From Panorpa germanica (Eukaryota; Arthropoda; Insecta; Mecoptera; Panorpidae), in the NCBI GenBank assembly GCA_963678705.1, contig OY783219.1, positions 1,240,001-1,304,000 of the forward strand: a DNA stretch of 64,000 nucleotides, read 5' to 3'. The notes beneath the pieces are model-generated. The model saw nothing but the letters and a program-made list of their open reading frames with translations. It was not told the origin of the DNA and ran no database searches. Made by a program: the position numbers and the translations under genes. This document shows positions 31,506 through 42,882 of this stretch, one piece after another. Positions within the stretch are counted from its first letter, which is position 1; each line of letters starts with the position of its first letter.

Positions 31506-31542
31506 GGCTACTACACACCCTACATGGCTATTACAACTAAAT

Positions 31543-31800
31543 GAGTCTTTTTATGTAATTTTAAATTAGATAAATAACTGAACGGTTTGTTACATTCGTC
31601 GCAGAAAAATGGTTTTACAACTAAATGTGAGTTTTTATGTACTTTTAATTGTGATAGCAGAATAAACGTTTTATCACATTTGTCGCAGGAAAAAGGTTTT
31701 AAATTTAAATGTGTGTTTTTTTTATGTAATTTTAAACATGATGACAGACTAAACGTTTTATTACACTTGTTTGGGTTTGGGTGTCTTTTTCTATGCAATT
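31543..31800 (-). pseudogene. Diverged zinc fingers between LINE and array
   Basis: Three fingers ([61 protein letters not shown]). The last is continuous in frame with the fingers at 28366 once the LINE is removed. The first has lost its leading Cys context (PNPNKCNK). The sequences vary between fingers, unlike the array. Confidence 0.8.
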
Positions 31801-32107
31801 AAGTAAACACCCAATTTTATAATATTGTATAATTTTGCTGATGTTTCGTAACTAAAATCATTAGTAATTAACAACAATTAATTGTATTAGTTTAATATAA
31901 TCAATTAAACCTTTATTAAAATAATACTAATGCGACAAAATGAACATGCTTTATTAAGCTAATAAAAATGAATGAATGAACTGAAAACAAATGATTCTAG
32001 TTGAATGATTTTACAAATTTTAAGGTTACTAAGATAATAAATAAATTTGACAACAAAAGAAATTTATAAATATTTAATAGAAGGTAAATGTTTATTTGTT
32101 TCTTTAA
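31801..32107. other. Non-finger interruption inside the ZNF gene
   Basis: About 300 bp of AT-rich DNA separate diverged fingers from the array. A short inverted pair (GGGTGT near 31788, ACACCC near 31806) flanks its left edge. It could be an intron remnant, a small insertion or a deletion scar. I cannot identify it. Confidence 0.35.
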
Positions 32108-35100
32108 CAACACTCGTCGCAAGAAAATGGTTTCTAACCTAAATGTGTGTTTTTATGTAATTTTAAACATGATGACTGACTAAACGTTTTATTACACTCG
32201 TCGCAAGAAAATGGTTTCAAACCTAAATGTGTGTTTTTTATGTAATTTTAAACATGATGACTAACTAAACGTTTTATTACACTCGTCGCAAGAAAATGGT
32301 TTCAAACCTAAATGTGTGTTTTTATGTAATTTTAAACATGATGACAGACTAAACGTTTTATTACACTCGTCGCAAGAAAATGGTTTCAAACCTAAATGTG
32401 TGTTTTTATGTAATTTTAAACATGATGACTGACTAAACGTTTTATTACACTCGTCTTAAGAAAATGGTTTCAAACCTAAATGTGTATTTTTATGTAATTT
32501 TAAACATGATGACTGACTAAACGTTTTATTACACTTGTCGCAAGAAAATGGTTTCAAACCTAAATGTGTGTTTTTATGTAATTTTAAACATGATGACTAA
32601 CTAAACGTTTTATTACACTCGTCGCTAGAAAATGGTTTTAAACCTAAATGTGTGTTTTTTATGTAATTTTAAACATGATGACTGACTAAACGTTTTATTT
32701 CACTTGTCGCAAGAAAATGGTTTCAAACCTAAATGTGTGTTTTTTATGTAATTTTAAACATGATGACTGACTAAACGTTTTATTACACTCGTCGCAAGAA
32801 AATGGTTTTAAACCTAAATGTGTGTTTTTTATGTAATTTTAAACATGATGACTGACTAAACGTTTTATTACACTCGTCTTAAGAAAATGGTTTCAAACCT
32901 AAATGTGTGTTTTTATGTAATTTTAAACATGATGACTGACTAAACGTTTTATTACACTCGTCGCAAGAAAATGGTTTCAAACCTAAATGTGTGTTTTTTA
33001 TGTAATTTTAAACATGATGACTAACTAAACGTTTTATTACAGTCGTCGCAACAAAATGGTTTCTAACCTAAATGTGTGTTTTTATGTAATTTTAAACATG
33101 ATGACTGACTAAACGTTTTATTACACTCGTCTTAAGAAAATGGTTTCAAACCTAAATGTGTGTTTTTTATGTAATTTTAAACATGATGACTAACTAAACG
33201 TTTTATTACACTCGTCGCAAGAAAATGGTTTCAAACCTAAATGTGTGTTTTTATGTAATTTTAAACATGATGACTGACTAAACGTTTTATTACACTCGTC
33301 GCAAGAAAATGGTTTCAAACCTAAATGTGTGTTTCTTATAAATTTTAAACATGATGACTGACTAAACGTTTTATTACACTCGTCGCAAGAAAATGGTTTC
33401 AAACCTAAATGTGTGTTTTTATGTAATTTTAAACATGATGACTAACTAAACGTTTTATTACACTCGTCGCAAGAAAATGGTTTCAAACCTAAATGTGTGT
33501 TTTTTATGTAATTTTAAACATGATGACTGACTAAACGTTTTATTACACTCGTCGCAAGAAAATGGTTTCAAACCTAAATGTGTGTTTTTATGTAATTTTA
33601 AACATGATGACTGACTAAACGTTTTATTACACTCGTCGCAAGAAAATGGTTTCAAACCTAAATGTGTGTTTTTTATGTAATTTTAAACATGATGACTGAC
33701 TAAACGTTTTATTACACTCGTCGCAAGAAAATGGTTTCAAACCTAAATGTGTGTTTTTTATGTAATTTTAAACATGATGACTGACTAAACGTTTTATTAC
33801 ACTCGTCGCAAGAAAATGGTTTCAAACCTAAATGTGTGTTTTTATGTAATTTTAAACATGATGACAGACTAAACGTTTTATTACACTCGTCGCAAGAAAA
33901 TGGTTTCAAACCTAAATGTGTGTTTTTTATAAATTTTAAACATGATGACTGACTAAACGTTTTATTACACTCGTCACAAGAAAATGGTTTCAAACCTAAA
34001 TGTGTGTTTTTATGTAATTTTAAACATGATGACTGACTAAACGTTTTATTACACTCGTCGCAAGAAAATGGTTTCAAACCTAAATGTGTGTTTTTTATGT
34101 AATTTTAAACATGATGACTGACTAAACGTTTTATTACACTCGTCACAAGAAAATGGTTTCAAACCTAAATGTGTGTTTTTATGTAATTTTAAACATGATG
34201 ACTGACTAAACGTTTTATTACACTCGTCGCAAGAAAATGGTTTCAAACCTAAATGTGTGTTTTTTATGTAATTTTAAACATGATGACTGACTAAACGTTT
34301 TATTACACTCGTCGCAAGAAAATGGTTTCAAACCTAAATGTGTGTTTTTATGTAATTTTAAACATGATGACAGACTAAACGTTTTATTACACTCGTCGCA
34401 AGAAAATGGTTTCAAACCTAAATGTGTGTTTTTATGTAATTTTAAACATGATGACTGACTAAACGTTTTATTACACTCGTCGCAAGAAAATGGTTTCAAA
34501 CCTAAATGTGTGTTTTTTATGTAATTTAAAACATGATGACTGACTAAACGTTTTATTACACTCGTCGCAAGAAAATGGTTTCAAACCTAAATGTGTGTTT
34601 TTATGTAATTTTAAACATGATGACAGACTAAACGTTTTATTACACTCGTCGCAAGAAAATGGTTTCAAACCTAAATGTGTGTTTTTATGTAATTTTAAAC
34701 ATGATGACTGACTAAACGTTTTATTACACTCGTCGCAAGAAAATGGTTTCAAACCTAAATGTGTGTTTTTTATGTAATTTTAAACATGATGACTGACTAA
34801 ACGTTTTATTACACTCGTCGCAAGAAAATGGTTTCAAACCTAAATGTGTGTTTTTATGTAATTTTAAACATGATGACTGACTAAACGTTTTATTACACTC
34901 GTCGCAAGAAAATGGTTTCAAACCTAAATGTGTGTTTTTTATGTAATTTTAAACATGATGACTGACTAAACGTTTTATTACACTCGTCGCAAGAAAATGG
35001 TTTCAAACCTAAATGTGTGTTTTTATGTAATTTTAAACATGATGACTGACTAAACGTTTTATTACACTCGTCGCAAGAAAATGGTTTCAAACCTAAATGT

Positions 35101-36010
35101 GTGTTTTTTATGTAATTTTAAACATGATGACTGACTAAACGTTTTATTACACTCGTCGCAAGAAAATGGTTTCAAACCTAAATGTGTGTTTTTATGTAAT
35201 TTTAAACATGATGACTGACTAAACGTTTTATTACACTCGTCGCAAGAAAATGGTTTCAAACCTAAATGTGTGTTTTTTATGTAATTTTAAACATGATGAC
35301 TGACTAAACGTTTTATTACACTCGTCGCAAGAAAATGGTTTCAAACCTAAATGTGTGTTTTTATGTAATTTTAAACATGATGACAGACTAAACGTTTTAT
35401 TACACTCGTCGCAAGAAAATGGTTTCAAACCTAAATGTGTGTTTTTATGTAATTTTAAACATGATGACTGACTAAACGTTTTATTACACTCGTCGCAAGA
35501 AAATGGTTTCAAACCTAAATGTGTGTTTTTTATGTAATTTTAAACATGATGACTGACTAAACGTTTTATTACACTCGTCACAAGAAAATGGTTTCAAACC
35601 TAAATGTGTGTTTTTATGTAATTTTAAACATGATGACTGACTAAACGTTTTATTACACTCGTCGCAAGAAAATGGTTTCAAACCTAAATGTGTGTTTTTT
35701 ATGTAATTTTAAACATGATGACTGACTAAACGTTTTATTACACTCGTCGCAAGAAAATGGTTTCAAACCTAAATGTGTGTTTTTATGTAATTTTAAACAT
35801 GATGACAGACTAAACGTTTTATTACACTCGTCGCAAGAAAATGGTTTCAAACCTAAATGTGTGTTTTTATGTAATTTTAAACATGATGACTGACTAAACG
35901 TTTTATTACACTCGTCGCAAGAAAATGGTTTCAAACCTAAATGTGTGTTTTTATGTAATTTTAAACATGATGACTGACTAAACGTTTTATTACAGTCGTC
36001 GCAGGAAAAT
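32108..36010 (-). repeat. Zinc-finger satellite-like array with higher-order units
   Basis: About 45 tandem copies of a ~84-bp unit encode [20 protein letters not shown] plus HKNTHLGL. Units are almost identical, even at silent sites. A fraction have one extra T in the T5 run before 'atgtaatttt', making 85 bp and shifting frame into [16 protein letters not shown]. Shifted units recur after every one or two normal units, giving repeats of 169 and 253 bp (for example boundaries at 34077, 34246, 34499, 34752, 34921, 35090, 35259, 35512, 35681). Another recurrent variant has SLSS for SQSS in the second unit of 253-bp blocks. The array thus behaves as a tandem satellite, not as a selected coding sequence. 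Confidence 0.93.
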
Positions 36011-36659
36011 GGTTTTACAACTAAATGTGTGTTTTTATGTACTTTTAAATGTGCTAACTGACTAAACGGGTTGTTACATTCGTCGCAGGAAAATGGTTTT
36101 ACCACTAAATGTGTGTTTTTATGTCGTTTTAAGAGTGACCGGTGTTGAAACGTTTTAATACACTCATTACAAGAATATAAATTCTTTGTTGAATGCACCC
36201 GCAATGTTTTATAATATCCACCTTGTCTACAAATAATTTGTTACATACATCACAAATAAAATGTTTCATATTCGATTTTAATTTTCCAGTTTGCAGTTGT
36301 TCGTTATTCAGCGGTTCAGCTAGTTTTTCAACTATGGACTTCCCATGTTCCCCGCAACTAGGTGACGCATCTAGGTGTTGCTGTAATTTAGTTCCATCCA
36401 GGAACATATCATTGCAATAATCAAAGGGCTCATGACACGGCTCAAATTTAATAAAGTATGAACTGTCATGTGGTAATATTGCATTTTCTTCTGGACTGTC
36501 TGGTTCTTCCTTAATTTCATCACATGACACTACATCTTTAACGACGCGTTCTTCCTTTATTTCTATTTTTATATCGTCGTTTGTAGTTCTTGTTTGCATT
36601 GGTTCATGTAACTCCAAATCACTTTCCAGTTTTATGTTCTGTGATTTATAATCCTCCAT
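36011..36659 (-). pseudogene. ZNF N-terminal acidic region and first fingers
   Basis: The ATG at 36657-36659 opens MEDYKSQNIKLESDLELHEP. The region is rich in psi-K-x-E motifs (IKLE 9-12, IKIE 30-33, IKEE 34-37) and contains IKEEPDSP at 49-56, the phosphorylation-dependent sumoylation pattern. No ZAD or BTB domain is visible. A one-base deletion near 36205 puts the first finger (CDVCNKLFVDKVDIIKH) out of frame with the following YSCNECIKTFQHRSLLKRH. The rest of the frame downstream is normal fingers until the array. Confidence 0.75.
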
Positions 36660-37618
36660 ATATAGATAAACAGTTTTATCGTTTTCTCAAAATAAATGGA
36701 AATTTATTACTATTCAAAGTAAATATGGAGAAAAACCTGTAAATAATAAAATTACAATATACATATACGACTGAAGCAGTGATATATAAATGAGGTTAGG
36801 TTGAATTCATGTAAAACTTTTGTTGAATAAAATTATTATTTTATATAATACAAAGAATATAAATAAACCTGAAGTGAAAAGCAAGGTTGCTAATTATTCG
36901 AAATATGTTGTAAATAATTTGCTCATTCATAATTAACAGTTTTTGATTATTGCCGTTCAAATAGGAATAAATCAATTCCTACAAAAAATTGCAATAAATT
37001 ATGAAAAAGTTAAAATCCTTTATATAAATTTAAAAAAAGATTACTTTTGGTTATTAAATAAGAAACAATAAAATATACCAATTTGTAATCATCCTGTTCA
37101 ACACTGCTCAACCTTTTCAATGATCTGTCAAAAGAAATATTCCAGCATTGACTTCGTGAATATGTATATATGTAGCTATCTTCGAATGCAGAAGTAATTT
37201 TCTATAGTCAGAGACACATCATATACAAATAATTAAGCGCGATTTTTAAATAAATGTATGATAAATCATAAATCAATTATATAGTAAATCAACTGATAGG
37301 TTATATAAAAATTAGAGACACGGAAGCAATAAAGAGATTTGGAAAAACAGATTTCCATAACCTAAGTTATTTTATAAAAATTTAAAATAGTAAGTCCGAT
37401 CCTGCGGAATGTGTCTCAGACCACCCGACCTCCAACTATTTGTATTCCACTTTCACTATTTCTACAGACTTAGAGAAGATAGAAAAAGTAACTGCATTTG
37501 TTATTGACATAGAGGAGGAGAAATATATACAAGACTTAATAGATTCTGCAATCTCATTTTGAAAAAAATAAATATTTTTCCGAAATTATTGTTAAATTGT
37601 ATAAGAAAGTATTTACTA
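36660..37618. other. ZNF upstream region, no gene seen
   Basis: AT-rich sequence with no recognisable coding capacity or repeat copy. It presumably holds the old promoter of the zinc-finger gene. I could not identify a convincing initiator or upstream exon. Confidence 0.4.
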
Positions 37619-38118
37619 TAATAAATATAGAATTTAAATAATTTAATAATATTGTTTTTTTTCTACGAAAAATGTAACTGTTAGGAATAATATTTTGTAT
37701 ACATAATTTATTGAACTGAACTGGAGGGTACTGCAAATTCATGAAATTATTGTTAACAAATTCATACTAAAAAATTAGAAATTAGAAATAGGTTGAGAAA
37801 GTTAAGAGGCCCAGTGTAAAATAATTAAGTATATTATTAATTTAACAAAGTTTAAAATTTAAAGTTGGTCAAGTAACGAATAAATTAAAAATATTTTTTT
37901 TAGTCAGAACATAATTAAAAAACATAGAAAAACTTTAATGAAGGTCTCTACATTTTCTATTTTTATTTTTGTCTCTCTGTATCCAGTAAACAATTTAGTG
38001 ACGTTTCTATCACTATTTCACTTCAATTATAGTTTGCATCAACTTTATCTTCATTTCTATTTCGACAGGTGTAGTAATTTCGCCAAAGACTTGAGAAACT
38101 GAACTATAAATGAACTCG
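37619..38118 (+). repeat. Dispersed repeat, copy 2
   Basis: Same orientation and order as 10121-10665, sharing for instance 'ttgaactgaactggagggta' and 'tagtttgcatcaactttatc'-type blocks. It has a few short deletions, including loss of the segment 'gggggc' and of about 45 bp near the right end. No coding function. Confidence 0.75.
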
Positions 38119-39784
38119 TCATTTATATTTGTATAAATGTATTTGTCAACATGACATGGTTTCTCGAGCTGCGTAGACAAGTAGCCTTTTATCGCATCCA
38201 ATAATATTTTCAATAAGACATATGAATGGTTTTTCAGGTACATAAATCTTTTCCTATGTGTAACACGATAAATATTTTACTTTTAATAATATTTATTCCA
38301 CGATATTAAAATAAATAGACCTGCAATAGACAAAAGCAGAGGTCATGAATCCTTTTCTAAGAAACTAGAAAATAAAATTCAATGAAGTATACCTATACAA
38401 TATACACAATACGAGGCAAAGGTATCCAACGCACTTACTGTGTTGCAAATGTTTTGATTTGAATTATAATATATTTTTTGTTTCTTTAACAGTAAATATA
38501 TTCAAAGAAGGTTTTTCATTTTGAGTTCAGCGATTTATTGTATCATACTGAAATACGAGAGATACTTGATAAGTAAAATCACATTTCCATACACGGGAGT
38601 TGTAGATTGTTTATTTTCTTCGAAAAGTTTGCTTACACGATACACTTATTCGTTTGCTTCTTGTTCGAAAAGGAAAAAAGTGACAAGATTACCTTATTGA
38701 AATAAATTTAACGAAAACAAAACAACTTCATGACCTTGATGTTAGAATCGGCTCAGATTGTAAATTTAAAAAAATAAATTAAAAAAAGAGGAAAAGGTTG
38801 GATCTAGAAGTAATTCGCTACGTAAATTACCTAATTTTACAGTTACAATTAACTATAATTAAAGTAATCAATGAGTTAATAAGCGTATATTATTAGGCTG
38901 TGTGCCACTCGAGAATTTGGTGGCTAGCGCGGCTTATGTTTCTGTAGTTAAATCCTTTACGGATTGTGCTTTATTAAAAAATAGTATCCTAAATATTTTT
39001 CCCTAGAGCCTAAGAAGATACACTTTAATAGTTTGTGAGTTTTACTTTCTATTTTTCTAAATACTTACTGAGAACAAATGTACTAAGCCTAATGGAAACA
39101 AATCCCGAATTGTCAGTACAAAATCAACATGTATGTTTCTAAGCGAAAATCCTTGAATAACGCATTTAAGATGCTTGGAGGCTTTATAATGAAATATCCT
39201 GTGCATTATCCTTGCTGTAGATTTTGCCTGCAAGAGACACACTTATTATTACAAACTATGGTAATTATTCGATATAGCTGCCACTTTTGTTTTTCACTTT
39301 GTAAAAAAACTACTGCATTTATGTATGTTTTATTATGCTTATTGTATTCTCAAAACATGTCAAAATCACTACGTAATATTTATTATACCATTTTTTTTTA
39401 AGGAATAGAAGATATTAAGGGTTAAAATTGACCAAAAAATGTAATATTTGATAACATTTTAAACATAATTCGTTTACGACTTACTGCGCTTCATCTTTTT
39501 GCATATTAATTTTTTTTTATTTGTATGACAACTACCTATAATTTAGCTATCGACAGGGACTTAGAGGTGTGGAAGCCCAGGGACAACGAAGGAGCGGAGG
39601 GCCGTAATTATTTTCCGAATAAAAGATAACAATTTATTTCCGTGAAGTCTTTCAAAAATGTATTGTTTTTATCTCTATTCTGGAGGCCCCACTCTTGTGG
39701 AGGCGCCGGGGCAGTGGCCCTGCCTGCCCTCCCTCAAATCCGGGCCTGGCTATCGATTATCTAGTTATTTACATTTCGTTATGG
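38119..39784. other. Intergenic with a GC-richer repeat-like patch
   Basis: No gene supported. At about 39546-39755 the composition becomes much richer in G and C (gaagcccagggacaacgaag, ggaggccccactcttgtgga, ccgggcctggc). This is the look of an old dispersed repeat embedded in AT-rich DNA. I cannot name it. Confidence 0.4.
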
Positions 39785-40630
39785 AAAATTGTATACAATC
39801 TGCGCAGATCTCCTCTGGTATTAAGTAGTTGCAGAATTCTTAAATTTTAGTGGTTCTGTAGGCTTTAAAATGCTTACTGGCTGTCTTCATAACTTCTTCT
39901 TATACGGTGGTCATCTTTAAATCTCGATGCAGACTTTTATTCCTAATATAGCAGAGTACGATGGTAATATCTAGGAACACACTTGAACATATTTACTGCG
40001 TTTCAAGTGTTTTTGAATAACATCTGCATTGCGATGAACTTGTTACGAAGAAATTGGTTATCAGCGGTTAGTTTCCTTTCAGAGATTTATTCTTTAATAG
40101 TAGTTTTTCAATCATTTGTCAAATCACTTGTAAAAACGTTATAGGCTTGCAGCTTTATTTGAAGGTTTACAGCGTTACGTAACATTATCACTTCAGATAC
40201 TTTCCATTGACTGGAAACGTGCCTAATGGCTGCATTTCATTAATGTAGGAGCTTTCTCAATACTATATCTGATAGCTCTTTCATTACCTTACCGGTTATA
40301 AGGCCTATCCAGATGACTTTTAAGCGTTCAAATCTGTCTTTATCAGATTTTTCAGCTCCTTGACGATGACTGGAAGACTTTTAGGTTGTCTACTCTTCTA
40401 TCCCGTGTGTCTTCCTCAGTCGTAAAACCCGGATAAGGATTGAATGTTCTTTCCTATTCAACGAATAGGTCAACTTTATGGGACTTGCTTTGTTTTCTAG
40501 CCTCCTCACTGCTTTTGCTGGTTTCCACAATGAGTAGTCTGTATCTTTTTCTGCAGAGTCCGCTCAGATATATAGCAACATTTTCGTTTTTAATTTCTTT
40601 CAGCAGCTCTGTTAGTGATACCACTTTTTT
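39785..40630 (-). pseudogene. Decayed Jockey LINE remnant
   Basis: The plus-strand text from 'caatctgcgcagatctcc' parallels the 3' part of ORF2 at 28568 onward. Further on, 'gcgtttcaagtg' and 'gatgaacttgtt' match the RT region (about 29500), and later blocks match about 29690-30200. Order and strand are conserved but large deletions and many frameshifts remove the coding frame. It is an older member of the same or a related family as 28367-31530. Confidence 0.8.
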
Positions 40631-41727
40631 TTATTTGATTCATTTATCGTACATTATTAATAGATAGATTTCAGTAAAAAAGTCCACTGATTTTCAAAAA
40701 AAAAAAACAACTGAACCTTTACAAAACAAGTACATACAATAGTGAAGATTACTCACGTTGGAAATGAAGTAGAAGTTAAAAAAAAAACAGCACACATATG
40801 ATATAATAAGTTACTGTTATTTGTTCTTTTTATAATCATTGCTTTTGAAATTCTCAAAACTGTACTTCATACCACATACACAATTAAATCAAAAGACAAT
40901 TTAGACCAGCGAATTGCTCTGCGAAAGCAAGCGTGTGATCAGTGATAGTTTGTGCAGCACTCTAACTATACACGATCGTTTTGTTTATTTATATATAACT
41001 GAACCGCTAAAATTTTTACATCAGAAAAGGCCAAATTTATTTTCACTCACTTCTCTGTTTACCTACCAATTACATCAAATACTTTCTGTTTTTAAGAATG
41101 CTTAGCTCCTCGCTCCTAATCATCTTATCTCCTAGCACTTGTTGTTCCCGTTCTTGCACTTTTGATTTAATTCCCGTTCATCGCCGCCTGCAATTCCAGC
41201 ACCACAGCACATTTTCTACAGTCCGATAGCATGTACGATTTTGATACTACATATATACATATATCCTGAGAATATTATAAGTATCTATGAATGCAGATAA
41301 TTAAAACCATACATCGAAGGTAGAATCTTACATTAAAAGCAGCAAACGGCTCGACGGCGTCACTTTTATCACCAACAACGTTTCGTCACTTGCCTGATCT
41401 GTGCATGCATTAGTATTCTGAAAAGTTTCCAGGCTAATACAGAAACAAATAGTTTTTGACAAATTAATTTTTATTTATCAAAATAGTCTCCTTGTGATGC
41501 TACACTTTTCACAGCGATGCTTCTATCTTTTAATCTGGCCGAATAGTAGTTCAGATCTTATTCTGCAAAATATTCGATTACATATGTTTCCACAAATGTG
41601 ACCTTAAGAGTTAAAAAACTTCAATATTTATTTTAAATTAAAGGGTAACATATAACAAGATAAACATATATAATCCGTAAATGTTACGTAACTATACTAC
41701 TGAATACATTGTTAAAGCAACCTTTGT
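40631..41727. other. Intergenic, downstream of the receptor-like gene
   Basis: This is where the missing last exons of the gustatory receptor would lie if nearby. I searched the minus strand by eye for a TYxxxxxQ-type C-terminus after a plausible acceptor and did not find one. Confidence 0.35.
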
Positions 41728-42882
41728 TTAGAACATTACCTCGAAAACGATTCTCTGGCACATGTAGCTCAAAAGAATGAATAGTATAAAGAAAAAAACT
41801 ATCCAGACTACGTTCGTAATGAGAATGTGAATGTTTTCGAAAGTTGTATCATGGAAAATGATATAAATGCAGGCGTATGGAATGAAGATAGATGCGCAAT
41901 ACAAAGTAAACAAGCAAATCAGTAACTGTGTTGACAGCAGAGATATTACAGATTGAGCAAGCTCACATAGTTCCCCGTGGAGGGTACATAGTTCTGAGAC
42001 CTTTTGCTCTAGGTCAGATGTGGTCGCTAGACGATTTAGTCTAGAATTCAGTACGCAGTTAAGCGTGTTATCTGGCATTAATGTAGTTAAAGATGGTTCA
42101 AGAGAATTCATCGTTAACATTTTACCATTAACTTTTTTTTCACTAAAAGTATAAGAGGTATTTAAAACTTTATGCTTATTCATTAAGTCGCGAAGAATAG
42201 TTTTCGCGTGACGATTTACTAGATTCAATCTTTGCCAAATTATGAACATTCCAACACAACATTTAAAGATAATTACCGAAATTAGATTTAGAGGTAAGAC
42301 ATAAGATACAGACAAGAAAAAACCGAAATACCCGAACATTTGGAAGTACAGGAAATGATCATAGATGGAATTAAAACAACATACTACCGTACAAGAAGCA
42401 CACAATGCGGAGGAATAGATATTTAAATTCCTATATGAAATTCTAACACCAATGTTCTGAAACTTTTCATCAATTCTCGTTATTGTTTGTAAAATGATTA
42501 GCTCTGAACTAACAATTAGGTAACTGGAGATATACAAACAAATTACTGTAAAGACTCCTTTTAAAATTTGTAAGCAATGACCGAAAAATGTAATTCCCGA
42601 CATTTGTTCTTGAAATAATTCAGTGTTTGTTAATACATACGTAAATGATGTACTGATAATGAACAATATTATGAACGAAATGATTGTTGTAACACCACTC
42701 GTTGATATCTGAAATCTGCGGTGCTCGACCGGGCCGGTTATGTTATAGGCTCCCTTTCGACTGTTCCGGAATATTAAGAAGACTGGCCACATGGCGTCGT
42801 ATAAATCTTTTGGTCTAAAATATTTATTCATTATTAATGTTGTAAAATTGAACATTGCTGTTGGCAGTTTCAATTCAATCAA
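41728..42882 (-). CDS. Insect gustatory receptor-like protein (partial)
   Basis: A 384-codon frame with about six hydrophobic helices: ISTSGVTTIISFIILFIIST, GHCLQILKGVFTVICLYISS, YFGFFLSVSYVLPLNLISVI, LLSTQLLICLFTLYCASIFI and ILITNVVWIVFFFILFILLS are the clearest. The N-terminal start DLYDAMWPVFLIFRN and the loop RLNLVNRHAKTILRDL...LCTLHGELCELAQSV fit the 7tm_7 chemoreceptor family. The conserved C-terminal TYxxxxxQ motif is missing. Near the end, MCQRIVFE is followed by GAG|GTAATG, a possible splice donor at about 41738. The last short exons would then lie downstream, but I could not find them. It may be partial or a pseudogene. Expected role: ligand-gated channel subunit in sensory neuron membranes. 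Confidence 0.7.
   Translation of the reverse strand: MIELKLPTAMFNFTTLIMNKYFRPKDLYDAMWPVFLIFRNSRKGAYNITGPVEHRRFQISTSGVTTIISFIILFIISTSFTYVLTNTELFQEQMSGITFFGHCLQILKGVFTVICLYISSYLIVSSELIILQTITRIDEKFQNIGVRISYRNLNIYSSALCASCTVVCCFNSIYDHFLYFQMFGYFGFFLSVSYVLPLNLISVIIFKCCVGMFIIWQRLNLVNRHAKTILRDLMNKHKVLNTSYTFSEKKVNGKMLTMNSLEPSLTTLMPDNTLNCVLNSRLNRLATTSDLEQKVSELCTLHGELCELAQSVISLLSTQLLICLFTLYCASIFIPYACIYIIFHDTTFENIHILITNVVWIVFFFILFILLSYMCQRIVFEVMF

Larger units (their letters stand above)
28367..31530 (-). mobile_element. Jockey-clade LINE, 5'-truncated, inserted in the ZNF gene
   Basis: The minus-strand element ends with a poly-A tail (plus-strand T run 28367-28389). It is flanked by the 12-bp duplication TTACAACTAAAT at 28355-28366 and 31531-31542. 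It contains the last 102 codons of an ORF1 and a complete ORF2 with AP endonuclease and reverse transcriptase. The 5' part of ORF1 and the 5' UTR are absent, so the copy could not start a new cycle from its own promoter. A decayed relative lies at 39785-40630. Confidence 0.93.
28182..36659 (-). pseudogene. C2H2 zinc-finger gene, degenerated by array expansion, frameshift and LINE insertion
   Basis: Reading the minus strand, an ATG at 36657-36659 opens a ~150-codon acidic N-terminal region, followed by a first finger (FICDVCNKLFVDKVDIIKH). At about 36205 a one-base frameshift interrupts the gene, and the frame continues as MRVHSTKNLYSCNECIKTF. Three or four ordinary fingers precede a huge array of near-identical fingers (32108 to about 36010), then a ~300-bp non-finger interruption, then diverged fingers (31543-31797). 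After the LINE come two terminal fingers and a stop at 28182-28184. Without the LINE, 31543 upward joins 28366 downward in frame. This was a poly-zinc-finger DNA-binding protein gene. Now it cannot make the full product. Confidence 0.85.

Noticed and set aside
32108..36010. Regular repeats resembling a CRISPR array
   Set aside because: The period is 84-85 bp with no unique spacers, and the unit encodes a C2H2 zinc finger. The genome context is animal.
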